Assembly: GCA_964618455.1 (NCBI GenBank)
Contig: CAZUAQ010000049.1
Span: 1 to 38,687, forward strand
Reading direction: 5' to 3'
Length of the DNA: 38,687 bases
Origin: CAZUAQ01 sp964618455
GTDB taxonomy: Bacteria; Planctomycetota; Phycisphaerae; UBA1845; PWPN01
Below are positions 17,128 to 26,082 of this stretch, in pieces. The notes under the pieces are model-generated. The model searched no databases. It had not been told where the DNA came from and saw only the letters and a program-made list of their open reading frames with translations. Both the position numbers and the translations under genes were made by a program. Positions within the stretch are counted from its first letter, which is position 1. Each line of letters begins with the position of its first letter.

Positions 17128-18175
17128 CCGCAAGATCAAAACCGAAACGATTGACGACTGTCTGGCATCCCTGGGGCATGAAAGCGACTGGGCGACGAAC
17201 CAGCAGGAGGCCAACGGCCTCCTGATCGCGGACGATTACGACCTGGTCCTGTTGGACCTGCAGATTCCTTCACGACCTGGCGGGAAAGACTCGCCGGAGT
17301 TCGGGAAGAACCTGTTGCGCCAGGTACACGAGCGCAAGGGGCGCGGCAATCTGCCGGTGATCATCATGACGGCTTACCATCAGCAGTGCGTCGACATGAT
17401 GACGGAACTCCAGGAGATCGGTATAGACGGGAGCATTTCCAAGCCGTTTCCGACCTCGGGAAGGACCCTGGCCGTGGTCATCGACGAGGTGATGGACAAG
17501 CATCGACGTTTTCGTCAGGCCGCCGCCGGTAACAGCTCGCCGGAAGCACTCACGCCATTCACTGGCGGTGTGCTGGCCTATCACTCGGGACGGATCGACT
17601 TGTGCGGCGAGACCATCGTCGAGGCAAGCCGGAAGGGAATGGCCTGGCAGATCCTCCATCATCTCCGCGAACGCAACGGCCATGGCCATTACATTCATTT
17701 CGGCAGCCGGACTCTGGCACGTCGCCTGGAGCCCGAACCTGTCCAGAACACGCTGATCCGGGCAATTGGCACCCTCCGCTCCCGGATCCGAAGGCTGATG
17801 CAGAATCGGCTCGGGGTGAATTGCCAGCTGGACGATGTGATCGGCAGCGATGATCAAGGCTACCATCTGCGGGACTGGATCATCGTCGAGGAGTACGATG
17901 AAGCGGGCACGCTGGTGGCCGGAACGAATGGCACCGCGAATAGGCGCCCCCAGGCCGGCCGCGGTGAACCGGCCCTGCAGATGAACACCAGGCAGCGGTG
18001 GGTGATGGCCCAACTGGCGACCGGCGTCAGGCTGACCCGGCGCGATTTCCAGGATCAGTTCCGTATCAGCGAACGGACGGCCAAGCGCGACCTGGGAGTC
18101 CTGGTGGATGCGGGGATGATCGAGTTTGACCGCACGGAGGCACCTGGGCATTACCGGCTGACGGGAAGCACCTAA
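17102..18175 (+). CDS. Response regulator with receiver and two winged-helix domains, 357 aa
   Basis: The receiver domain (residues 1-125) has acidic Asp8/Asp9, phospho-acceptor Asp52, Thr90 and Lys114, all in place. Residues about 145-265 resemble an OmpR-type winged helix (the recognition part has LIRAIGTLRSRIRRLM and the wing GYHLRDW). Residues about 295-357 form a second, DeoR-like helix-turn-helix (LTRRDFQDQFRISERTAKRD). Two DNA-binding domains on one receiver are unusual. It probably controls the operon and perhaps the divergent restriction cluster. It overlaps the kinase by 26 bases. The ATG at 17102 has GGAGGGGG 7 bases upstream; an ATG one codon earlier (17099) is equally possible. 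Confidence 0.86.
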   Translation: MKVLVVEDDRKIKTETIDDCLASLGHESDWATNQQEANGLLIADDYDLVLLDLQIPSRPGGKDSPEFGKNLLRQVHERKGRGNLPVIIMTAYHQQCVDMMTELQEIGIDGSISKPFPTSGRTLAVVIDEVMDKHRRFRQAAAGNSSPEALTPFTGGVLAYHSGRIDLCGETIVEASRKGMAWQILHHLRERNGHGHYIHFGSRTLARRLEPEPVQNTLIRAIGTLRSRIRRLMQNRLGVNCQLDDVIGSDDQGYHLRDWIIVEEYDEAGTLVAGTNGTANRRPQAGRGEPALQMNTRQRWVMAQLATGVRLTRRDFQDQFRISERTAKRDLGVLVDAGMIEFDRTEAPGHYRLTGST

Positions 18176-18258
18176 GGAATAAAGCCTTGTCGTAGCCACT
18201 GATGAAAGGCAGCAGTCCTCCTGCACCACGTACGCTGCATTAGCAAATCGCGGGCTAT

Positions 18259-18639
18259 TTACCCGGTTGCCGCTTCGGTATCCAGGTGAAACCATCTACT
18301 CCCCGAATGCACCCGTCTCCTAATGGCTATCGAAGGAACATGGGGACAGGGATGGCAGCAGCCGTAAGTCCCTGAGAACATCAGACGGCGCGCAGACAAG
18401 AGATTGGCACGCCATATGTTATTCTGATCAGGGCTCAGTTCCCCGGAAGATAGTCGATACAGCCCACTCAGCAACATAAGCGCTGCAGCAGCAGAGAGAA
18501 AGGGAAGAGAGGCATCTGTGCTCGTCTCAGCTATCTTGAATTGTGATTCAGAACACTTAAACAATGCGCTATCGATGTCTGGCGGCATGCGGCACACCAA
18601 ACAATCATCTCGGCCTGGAATATGACGGGTAGGTGTCAC
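18259..18639 (-). pseudogene. Truncated C-terminal fragment of an E1/ThiF-like enzyme
   Basis: A 126-residue frame with a GTG start and a stop codon a short way upstream, so no adenylation domain precedes it. It has a CxxC (CLVCR), then a hydrophobic helix pair (ASLPFLSAAAALMLLSGLY), then a second Cys pair (YGCCHPC) near the end. Zn-binding Cys pairs enclosing this helix pattern characterise the C-terminal part of MoeB/ThiF and other E1-like enzymes. The N-terminal nucleotide-binding domain is missing, so the fragment should be inactive. I infer a remnant of a ubiquitin-like conjugation system (Bil or CBASS type). It lies next to the ATPase-kinase-regulator operon on the opposite strand. The family call is moderate. 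Confidence 0.42.
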
Positions 18640-18771
18640 CGGGGCAGAAACGTGTGAGAAAGAATTCCTCCATGCCTATGAATGCATCCTGAGGCCCTTC
18701 CCAGCTCCACAACGTCACAGAAATAGGTGGCTGTCCCGTGGCTGTCCCTCATATGTTTCCCCTCCTCTGGC
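18640..18771. other. Intergenic, no gene seen
   Basis: No convincing gene, RNA or terminator was seen between the E1-like fragment and the pseudopilin-like gene. Confidence 0.5.
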
Positions 18772-19254
18772 TCATTGTCCGGCGGGCATAGTGGCTTGGT
18801 TCCTACCGGCCTGTTCCATCATCACCTTTAGCTCCTCAAACGAGACAAAACGCACCTCACCGGTGGCAACAAGGACCGGTATCTGCCCATTTGGAAAAGC
18901 GGACTTTTCCGGAGGCGGGTAAGCCATAAGGCCTTCAGGATCATCTCCCCTACGGCGGCCCGGGATATAGTGAAAAGCCCGCGACGTGCCGGGCGGGGCT
19001 TTGGCGTGGGACGGAGAAACGAGTAATCCCGGAGCCACTAGGCCCTGATCCACGAGTACCAGTAGATCGGGGGGGAATGCACCATTCCTCTCGGTGGCAT
19101 AATAATGCAAGGCCACGCCGATGCTTTTCAGATGCGCTGCGGTCACGAGGGATGGGTCAAGACGGCGCTGATGACGCTGGTACCACATGCCCACCGCCAA
19201 GACAACGAATAGCACAACTGACGCTGCAACTACGAGATGCCTCGACTTCTTCAC
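18772..19254 (-). CDS. Pseudopilin-like membrane-anchored protein, 160 aa
   Basis: One N-terminal transmembrane helix (residues about 7-24, LVVAASVVLFVVLAVGMWY) precedes a periplasmic domain. The stretch LVTAAHLKSIGVALHYYATERNGAFPPDL resembles the post-helix region of type II secretion pseudopilins and DUF1559-type planctomycete proteins, where NLxxIGxALHxY recurs. There is no canonical prepilin peptidase site before the helix (MKKSRHL), so processing is uncertain. The function is unknown. It is the last gene of a three-gene - strand run with 19346-20335 and 20359-22839. Confidence 0.6.
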   Translation of the reverse strand: MKKSRHLVVAASVVLFVVLAVGMWYQRHQRRLDPSLVTAAHLKSIGVALHYYATERNGAFPPDLLVLVDQGLVAPGLLVSPSHAKAPPGTSRAFHYIPGRRRGDDPEGLMAYPPPEKSAFPNGQIPVLVATGEVRFVSFEELKVMMEQAGRNQATMPAGQ

Positions 19255-19345
19255 AGTAAGACGGCTCCAGGAACCCTAGTTGACGATGGCAACAAGAAGA
19301 ATAAGTTGGCCTTCCGCCGCTTGTGCACAATCGTGCACAGTCATG

Positions 19346-20335
19346 CTAAGGTGCTGTCTGCGTGCCGGTTCTGTTACGGTCCATCTCAGCGATTTCCTTC
19401 TCAAGTTGCTCCATCAATGCCCGATGGGGGGACTCAGGAAATTCCTCGTTCAACTTTTGCATGGAACGCCGTGCATCGGCAAATGATTCACTCAACGCCT
19501 GGGCACAGGCAAGGCGTAGCAGTATTGTTTCTCGCAAAGGGTGCCTCTTCAGCGTGAGCGCATCACTGGCTTGGCGCAACTGCATGACCACAGGCTGCCA
19601 TACGGGGGCTCCGCCTTCGTTATTATGCTTCTCACGAATGCGCGCGTAGTCATACAGAGCGATGGATGCGGTTGCATATCTGCCAAACACTGTCTGCGAA
19701 TGCTGTCGCGTCAGCTGACGGAATGTTTTTGCAACGTCCGGGTTGGCCTTCTGCGGCGAAAGCAGCATTTGCAGCAGCTCGTCCGGCTCTACCGTTTGAA
19801 CCTGCCTTAACGCTTCGAGTTCACCAGGCAGCGTGGGGCGAATCTTTAGCGGAACAGCTCTTGAAGGAGACAGAGCACGATTCTCTTTGTCGCGGATGAG
19901 AAGAACGTACTCGCCTGGCTCGGTGTAATACGTACGGCGGGAACCGCCATCCGGCAGTTGACTGATGAGAGCAAAGTACGTCCCTCGGTATTGGGTCGGT
20001 TGGGCATCTACGGGTGCCAAATCGGGTCCGTACAACGGGAAGGTACAAACATCAGAGGACTCCCGCTGTAAGATTCCCTCCAGCCGTCGATGGAGATAAC
20101 GAAGCCCTTCCAGTGTCGCGACCCGAGGATCCTCGGTGCTCTGGGGATCCGGCATCGCAATATGCGAATGAAGTGTAACCTCCACGATAAGCGGCTCGCA
20201 GGGCGCAAGCTCGGGTGTGAGTAGTTTCACCTCAAAGGATTCGCCGATTGCGCTGGCTTGTTCCGTCGCCGTCCCATCTTGCAAGAACACCGTAATCGCG
20301 ATAATTTGAGCAAGAATCAGATGGTTACGATGCAT
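19346..20335 (-). CDS. Exported protein of unknown function with helical repeat-like C-terminus, 329 aa
   Basis: The ATG at 20335 gives a signal-like N-terminus (MHRNHLILAQIIAITVFLQ) and has AAGGAG about 10 bases upstream, so I prefer it to the longer open frame. Residues about 30-170 read as a beta-rich domain with phrases like YYTEPGEYVLLIRDKE, as in Ig-like folds. The last 150 residues are helical, with TPR-like spacing (LRLACAQALSESFADARRSMQKLNEEFP). It starts 24 bases after the metalloprotease stop, so they are probably co-transcribed. The family is not recognised. Confidence 0.6.
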   Translation of the reverse strand: MHRNHLILAQIIAITVFLQDGTATEQASAIGESFEVKLLTPELAPCEPLIVEVTLHSHIAMPDPQSTEDPRVATLEGLRYLHRRLEGILQRESSDVCTFPLYGPDLAPVDAQPTQYRGTYFALISQLPDGGSRRTYYTEPGEYVLLIRDKENRALSPSRAVPLKIRPTLPGELEALRQVQTVEPDELLQMLLSPQKANPDVAKTFRQLTRQHSQTVFGRYATASIALYDYARIREKHNNEGGAPVWQPVVMQLRQASDALTLKRHPLRETILLRLACAQALSESFADARRSMQKLNEEFPESPHRALMEQLEKEIAEMDRNRTGTQTAP

Positions 20336-20358
20336 GGCATTCGCACTCCTTAAGATCT

Positions 20359-22839
20359 TTACCAGGTACCTTGATCTCGGAAAATATCGATAGATTCCGG
20401 GGCAAACTGATTCTGTCCCCTGGGTGCCCCCTCCTGCATAATGGAGTTTGGCACGTGATGATCGTGCTCTCTGCAAGTATGGCCGATTTCGTGCGTCACC
20501 GTATGAGCCTCATCAGTTATCCACATGCATGCGGCGTCATCCTGGATCGTTTGCATAAAAATTGCGGCCTCACCTTTGTCAGTTTCGGTGCGCCCTGTCT
20601 CTGCCCCTTCGGCTCCCGGGGGTGGACCGAACGGAGGTGTCAGTGTAAAGCACACATCAGGGTCAGCATCCCAGTTTTGTCCAGGTTCCCAGCAGCCAAC
20701 AATCAAGCAAGCCCAGAAGGCTGGCGAAGAGGTCAAATCACGGGCGTTGTTGATCTGGTACATTTCCAGATCGTTCAAGTGGATCTCGAAAGGGATCACA
20801 TCTTGATACTCTTCACCGGCATAGACAGGAAGGATGTAAGCAGTTGCAAAGGCAGTTCCGAGAATGGCCCCTCCACTGGGATAGTGCGGTAGTATGCCTT
20901 GTACATCGTCATCCCACGAAGAATACACGCTTCCGTTTGCGCAAGCACCTGGAAGCCCAAGGACAACAACCTCGTCGTCTGTCAGGAAGTTACTGGTATT
21001 GCTAACGACAGGAAAGACGTCCAAGCCTGCTGGACAGGCAGCGAAACCGATATCTCCTTCCTCATAGAGGTTAAGGTCCGAGTGGTCGTCTGCGAGGTTT
21101 TGTCCCAAGTCTATGGTAGACTGCCCGGCAACGGGTGAATTCAGAGTAATACTGTCAACCGTCCCCACAACCGGAAATCCCGTCGCAGCAGCCATTGTAT
21201 CCCGTTCCACCCACAATTTACGCCATACGGTCAGCATCTCAGTAATTCGAGCGCCTGCTCGTGCGCCACCATTAGGCATCATGGCCTCGGCATCAGCCTG
21301 TACCATGCGGTTATCTAATAGCTGGGGAGTCGTAGTCCCAGCAACGCAAAAGTTATCCCCGGGCTTCATCGTAACATCAAGAAGCCCGTAAAATCCTCCC
21401 CATTCCCATGTGCCCACTACCGTGCTTAGAAGGACGCCCCCGCCTCCTCGGTTGTCGGGGCCGGAGTTTGGCACACCCGCTGGCAGGTTATCAACCACAT
21501 TTCCATCCGCGGAGGGGTCGTCTACATCCCAATGCTTCAAATAGACGGGAACACCATAGACACTACTACCGGGTGGCGGTGCTGGTTCAATCATGCCGAA
21601 AACCGTGACGGATATTCTGTACGTTGGATAAGCATCATCCGGATCTTTCTTACCCGGAAAGATTCGTTGCCCTCCGTTAGTCGGACAGGTATCGAGGGGC
21701 AGGTTATCCAAGTATGTTTCCCACGTGATGCTGGCGACTTTAAAAACCGTAATCTTTACCGTGTCCGAGCAACCCGACACTGAGAGCGTTAGGTCGGCTG
21801 TGGATGCCGCATCCTGACCCTCGACCCAGAGTGTAGATGGAAGATTCGCGACTGCCCAGGATCCGCTCGCTGGCGTCGTCTTCTGGGCGTCCATCCAGAC
21901 CTTAACGGAAGCCGGCCACGTCAATGTCGCAGTTCCTTCATAATCTGCCGGCAATACGCTCAGTTGGATCTTAGCCAGATCATTTTCGTTTGCGATCGGT
22001 CCTGATTCGTTCATATCCGGGATATCATTATCATTGTCGTCATCGGCGTTGGGCCATAGGTACCTACCGGGAAACTGGTTTTCAATCGGGTCATCGGTTA
22101 CGCCGATGATGCCATCATTATCCGAATCGGTGTCGAGATCCACCAGGAGGACGGTGAATTCGGCTTCATCTTCGAACTCGTGGTAGCCTTCATTTTGCCC
22201 ACCGGGGGGCGGGTCCTGGCAGGGGCGGCTTCCGTGGAGGCTGACGGTGGAGTAGCCAGGAGTCACTCCCTTGATCCAGAAGGTCCTGGTTCCGCCTGGC
22301 GAAATGTTGAAAGCCTGGCAGGACGGGCCGCAGGTGCAGAGGGCGCAATCCTCTGGCTCTTCCCCTGGGTCTGGGGGTGGGCAGGTCACACTGCCGTGGA
22401 CGCAGGTCTCGGCCTCCACGCACTCGGCCACGCCGCAGGCGGCGTCCGACGTGACAAAACACGCGCCGCCGCTGATTGTCAGACTGGCCACGAAGCTGCT
22501 GATTTTCGGCGGGCAGGTCGCCAGCGGGTACTGCCCTCCTCCGTCGCACTCCGGCCAGAGCGGACGATCTTCCTGATCTTCGCAGATCGGCACGTCGGCC
22601 ACGGTTACCGTCACTTTCGTCACACAGCCGACGCAGATCACGTCGTCCTCCACAACGAGCGTGCTTCGGTACAGAAACCCGGCCATGACGGGGGCAGCCG
22701 AGATTGCGACGACGCCTGCAACCGCCCATGCATACCACCCACCCTTAGCGGCGCATCCTCTTGTGTTCCCGACCATCTTGCGTGTCCTCATCTGCGTGTG
22801 TGTTTCGCTGCGCGTCGGCCTGTGGGCAGCGATGTTCAT
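20359..22839 (-). CDS. Secreted Cys-rich protein with metzincin-like zinc motif, 826 aa
   Basis: A predicted exported protein. The signal segment is AVAGVVAISAAPVMAG. A long Cys-rich, beta-like region follows, then an acidic calcium-binding-like stretch (DTDSDNDGIIGVTDDP, PNADDDNDNDIPD). The C-terminus holds HEIGH at residues 783-787 (His783, Glu784, His787), continuing TCREHDHH, and then NSIMQEG, which looks like a Met-turn. The third ligand would be Asp or His at the HDHH, as in snapalysin-type metzincins, but the usual Gly of HExxHxxG is Arg. So it is a protease candidate, not a certainty. I list the ATG at 22839 (AGGA about 8 bases upstream); the ATG at 22791 is an alternative closer to the signal peptide. 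Confidence 0.65.
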   Translation of the reverse strand: MNIAAHRPTRSETHTQMRTRKMVGNTRGCAAKGGWYAWAVAGVVAISAAPVMAGFLYRSTLVVEDDVICVGCVTKVTVTVADVPICEDQEDRPLWPECDGGGQYPLATCPPKISSFVASLTISGGACFVTSDAACGVAECVEAETCVHGSVTCPPPDPGEEPEDCALCTCGPSCQAFNISPGGTRTFWIKGVTPGYSTVSLHGSRPCQDPPPGGQNEGYHEFEDEAEFTVLLVDLDTDSDNDGIIGVTDDPIENQFPGRYLWPNADDDNDNDIPDMNESGPIANENDLAKIQLSVLPADYEGTATLTWPASVKVWMDAQKTTPASGSWAVANLPSTLWVEGQDAASTADLTLSVSGCSDTVKITVFKVASITWETYLDNLPLDTCPTNGGQRIFPGKKDPDDAYPTYRISVTVFGMIEPAPPPGSSVYGVPVYLKHWDVDDPSADGNVVDNLPAGVPNSGPDNRGGGGVLLSTVVGTWEWGGFYGLLDVTMKPGDNFCVAGTTTPQLLDNRMVQADAEAMMPNGGARAGARITEMLTVWRKLWVERDTMAAATGFPVVGTVDSITLNSPVAGQSTIDLGQNLADDHSDLNLYEEGDIGFAACPAGLDVFPVVSNTSNFLTDDEVVVLGLPGACANGSVYSSWDDDVQGILPHYPSGGAILGTAFATAYILPVYAGEEYQDVIPFEIHLNDLEMYQINNARDLTSSPAFWACLIVGCWEPGQNWDADPDVCFTLTPPFGPPPGAEGAETGRTETDKGEAAIFMQTIQDDAACMWITDEAHTVTHEIGHTCREHDHHVPNSIMQEGAPRGQNQFAPESIDIFRDQGTW

Positions 22840-22972
22840 CCAGGATTCCTGTTTCCTGCGGGCCCCTCAATTTGAGGTCCCTGGCGCGTGTTTCGACTCG
22901 GCTGTCCTGCAGGAGCCCGGTTCACAGAGATTCGCAGAGCCGTAGCCCACCGGCTGCCGGGCCGGATGATCG

Positions 22973-24493
22973 CTAGGGCGACGGCGGCGTCACGGTCGCG
23001 GCCATGCGCGCGGTTTCGGCCGCGGCGAGGTTGAACGCTTCCGGGCGCGGGCGCAGGAACTTGAAGCCGAGGACGTCTCTGCGCTGCCAGACCATGGTGG
23101 AGAGGCCTGTGGCCTCGACTGCCGGCGCGGCGGACGCGACGATCGTCCATCGGGCGCTGCCCGGATGGTCCGGCAGCGCCGCGTTGACAGTCAGCGGGAT
23201 CGGCCAGCCGGTTTCCCCCGCGCCGTCGTCCAGCGGTGAGACGCCGGGCACCAGTTCCAGCCCGCTCACCATTACACGCGTATCCTTCCAGGCGTCCGAG
23301 TACTGATTGAAATCGCCGGACTGGAGGTCGGAGGAGAAGGCCACCAGCAACGTGTCGCCTGCGGCCGCGCGGAACGTCCCGGTGACGACCGCCTGCACGT
23401 CGAGGCCGCTGTCGTCGCCGTCGGTGAGTCCCTGGAAGTTGCCTACGGCCTGATCGGGACGTTGGGGCTCCAGGGGCGGAAGGTCAGTCTCGCCCGGCGG
23501 GCGGTGCCGGCCGTTGACCACGACACCCATCTGGTAAGCGGAAAGGCCGTCGGTCTTTTCGCATTCGAGGACCTTGACGTTCGCCCGCAGAAAGTAGGAC
23601 CCGCCGCCCGGCACGACCTGCTCGAACACGCTGTACACGCCGTTGGTGTAACCCCCATCGCCGATCTCGATGGCCGGGAGACCGTCGAGGGACGCCGGCG
23701 ACACGGTCGCGTAGGCGTCGTGGGTTACGTTGTACCACTGACCGGACACGGGCGGCGCGACAGCAGACGGATTCCGCTGATCGGCCGGTCGCTCGTCGCG
23801 GGACTGCCTGCTGACCAGGACGCCCATTTCTTCGCAGAACTGCTGGCGGTCGCTGCCGGTGATGACCAGGACGACGTCGCCGGACTGAAGCTCGCCCAGG
23901 ACCTTGCTGAGGTAGACGCGCGGGATAAATCCGTCGATGAATTTTTCGTCGGGCACGGCCACATCGAGCCCATAGGTGTCAAGCAGCATCGATCGCCGCC
24001 GGACGACCTGGTGCAGCGGGATCCAGGCCATGCCTTCGGCTAACTGCCGCGTGATGTCCTCCAGCAGCCAGGCGTTGTTCGGGGCCCAGTCGGCCACGAG
24101 GTTGTGGTTGCGGTTGGCCGTGGCGATGACGCCATCACGATAGCGCAGGCGCTGCAGCAGCAGCCAGAAGCTCGGGTAGTCAGGCGACAATGACATCGCC
24201 AGCGTCTGCTCGACGAAGCTCCGGGCGTCGCTACGGTCGAGGGCAACCAGGGGCCGTGGGTCGTGGGCGTCGAAATTGCCTTCCCCGAGTGTGTCGGCCT
24301 GATGCGGCTGGCCGAGGGAGCTTTCGGCGACGAGGCGCAGTCGCGCGTTCAGGTTTGCCGGCGACGCGTAGGTTTCCGCGAGGAATCGGTCGAGCTGGCC
24401 GGGCGACATGAGATGGATCGGTGTATCCCCGGCCGTCTGGGCCATTGCCAGAGGCGGCAGAAGGAGAACGCTCAGGAAGACGGACAGCTTCAT
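22973..24493 (-). CDS. DUF1460 paralogue lacking the catalytic Cys and His, 506 aa
   Basis: An exported DUF1460 (papain-like amidase fold) protein. Compared with its neighbour at 24660-25676, the catalytic Cys position in the DCVTLVE motif is Ala90 (SDARSFVE), and the His of CDHMG is Glu222 (CEEMG), so it should not hydrolyse. An extra beta-rich domain of about 250 residues, with phrases such as GGSYFLRANVKVLECE, lies between the GDVV segment and the closing GFKFLRP segment. It resembles a carbohydrate-binding or jelly-roll fold. The signal peptide is MKLSVFLSVLLLPPLAMAQT from the ATG at 24493. It probably arose by duplication and became a binding or regulatory protein. It ends in an Ala-Ala-rich tail. 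Confidence 0.75.
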   Translation of the reverse strand: MKLSVFLSVLLLPPLAMAQTAGDTPIHLMSPGQLDRFLAETYASPANLNARLRLVAESSLGQPHQADTLGEGNFDAHDPRPLVALDRSDARSFVEQTLAMSLSPDYPSFWLLLQRLRYRDGVIATANRNHNLVADWAPNNAWLLEDITRQLAEGMAWIPLHQVVRRRSMLLDTYGLDVAVPDEKFIDGFIPRVYLSKVLGELQSGDVVLVITGSDRQQFCEEMGVLVSRQSRDERPADQRNPSAVAPPVSGQWYNVTHDAYATVSPASLDGLPAIEIGDGGYTNGVYSVFEQVVPGGGSYFLRANVKVLECEKTDGLSAYQMGVVVNGRHRPPGETDLPPLEPQRPDQAVGNFQGLTDGDDSGLDVQAVVTGTFRAAAGDTLLVAFSSDLQSGDFNQYSDAWKDTRVMVSGLELVPGVSPLDDGAGETGWPIPLTVNAALPDHPGSARWTIVASAAPAVEATGLSTMVWQRRDVLGFKFLRPRPEAFNLAAAETARMAATVTPPSP

Positions 24494-24659
24494 TGTTTCG
24501 ATCCTCACTATCTGCCACGGTGAACCCGTGGCGCACCATCCGGCTGCCCCCGCGGAAGCGAATGGGCAAGCCTGCCACTTCCTTGGCGAGTTCTGATTCG
24601 CACGGCTCACAACGCCGTGGCACACAGCGCCGTCGCACACTGATCGACAGCGTCATCGC

Positions 24660-25676
24660 TCATTGCCGAGAGGGCGCAGGCACGATCATGCGCGCCGCCA
24701 TCTGGGCATCGGCGTCCGCGGCGGCCACCTCTACGTCCGGCACCACCCGCAGGAACTTGAAGCCCTGGACGAACCGGAATTTCTTGAGGAATAACAGGAT
24801 CGGCTCGCGGCGGACCTTTGGCTCGCATGCGTGGACCATGTACATGTCGCCGTATTCGCGCAGCCAGCGCGTCTCGCGAATGACGATGCCCATATGATCG
24901 CAGTAGCGGTTCTCAAGCGTGCCGCGGACTACCTGGATCACATCGCCCGGTTGCAACTCCGGGAGAATCTCCTCGATCGATTCGCGGGGAATGAAGGCGT
25001 CGATGACCTTTTCATCGGCCACGTTGAAATCAATCCCTTCTTTGGCGAAGTGTGCTTTGCGGCGGGCGATATGGTGCATGGGGATCCACGGCTTGATCTC
25101 GCCGCTGCCCAGTTCCGCGGTGATGTCCTGGAGGCACCAGAGCGTATTCGAGCGGTTCCAGTCGGCCACGATGAACTGGTTGCGGTTCAGCAGCGATTGC
25201 GCTTCGAACGCGCGATTGTGCGGCAGGATACGTCCTTCGGTAATCGAGAACTCGTTGGGGCTGAAGGGAATGGCGCCGTCGGCGTAACGCAACCGCGCCA
25301 CCATGTGAACATACTGTTCCCAGGACTCGGCCAGACCGATGGCCAGCACGCGCTCGACCAGCGTCACGCAGTCGGCTTCCTGATGGTTGTACATGGCCGC
25401 GTTCAGCCGATAGGGCGTGCCGATCGACTGCTTGGCGGCCATCTCGACGCGCTGGGCCGGCGCGAGGTCGCTCTCCGACAGGTAGCGGATCAGGTCGGCC
25501 AGATCGGCCTCGGACTTCTGGTGAATGCGGTACGGCCCGCTCTGCCAGGCGATCGCCTGCGTGGCGGAAGGTGTCGGCGATGCCGTGGATTCCTGCGCGG
25601 GGGCGTCGTTGACCTGGAATCTGATTCCGATCAGCGTAGCCGCCGTGGCGAAGACAAACAACGATGTGGTTTTCAT
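24660..25676 (-). CDS. DUF1460 family exported amidase-like protein, 338 aa
   Basis: A papain-like hydrolase of the DUF1460 family, probably cutting peptide or amide bonds in the cell wall. Cys103 in ADCVTLVERVLAIGL and His261 in CDHMGIVI are the predicted catalytic pair, and LRYADG and DWNRSN are further family signatures. The protein ends GFKFLRVVP, after which comes an Ala-rich tail. The signal segment is MKTTSLFVFATAATLIGIRF from the ATG at 25676, behind GAGGGA. The pseudoenzyme gene follows after 166 bases on the same strand. The pair is probably one transcript, and the active member may work with the inactive one. Confidence 0.82.
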   Translation of the reverse strand: MKTTSLFVFATAATLIGIRFQVNDAPAQESTASPTPSATQAIAWQSGPYRIHQKSEADLADLIRYLSESDLAPAQRVEMAAKQSIGTPYRLNAAMYNHQEADCVTLVERVLAIGLAESWEQYVHMVARLRYADGAIPFSPNEFSITEGRILPHNRAFEAQSLLNRNQFIVADWNRSNTLWCLQDITAELGSGEIKPWIPMHHIARRKAHFAKEGIDFNVADEKVIDAFIPRESIEEILPELQPGDVIQVVRGTLENRYCDHMGIVIRETRWLREYGDMYMVHACEPKVRREPILLFLKKFRFVQGFKFLRVVPDVEVAAADADAQMAARMIVPAPSRQ

Positions 25677-25812
25677 GATGCTGTCCCTCACTCGCGGCAC
25701 AAGTGCGCGCACCGTATCCGCGTGAAGAAGCCCGAGGCTTCAACGATTGCAACCGTGACTATCGATGCGCACCTGGTGCGCTTGCCATCACGTCAGATCT
25801 CGCGTATTGGCG

Positions 25813-25868
25813 TATTGGCAGATTGGCAGATTGGCAGATTGGCAGATTGGCAGATTGGCAGATTGGCA
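25813..25868. repeat. 8-bp tandem repeat GATTGGCA
   Basis: Six perfect copies of GATTGGCA (25821-25868), preceded by one degenerate copy (TATTGGCA). It lies in the noncoding region upstream of the DUF1460 genes, about 140 bases from the ATG at 25676. The unit is not a multiple of 3, but no gene crosses it. Copy number probably varies by slippage. Confidence 0.85.
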
Positions 25869-26082
25869 GAGACTTGGCGCGCCCCCAGAGGCCGCGTCCA
25901 GTCACTGAGCCGGGCTACTTACTTATCACTATACACCATCATCAGGCTGCGTCAAAGGGAATTCGGCATATTTTCGACTCTTTTATCGGGCATGGGCTTC
26001 AACCTCGGGCGGGGGCATGAGTTAGGCGCGGATTTTTCTTTTACGTGCGGGAGTGTGCGCACTACGGGACAAGGTGGCGCGA

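Noticed and set aside
25813..25868. Possible CRISPR array
   Set aside because: The units are 8 bp and directly adjacent with no spacers, so this is a simple tandem repeat.
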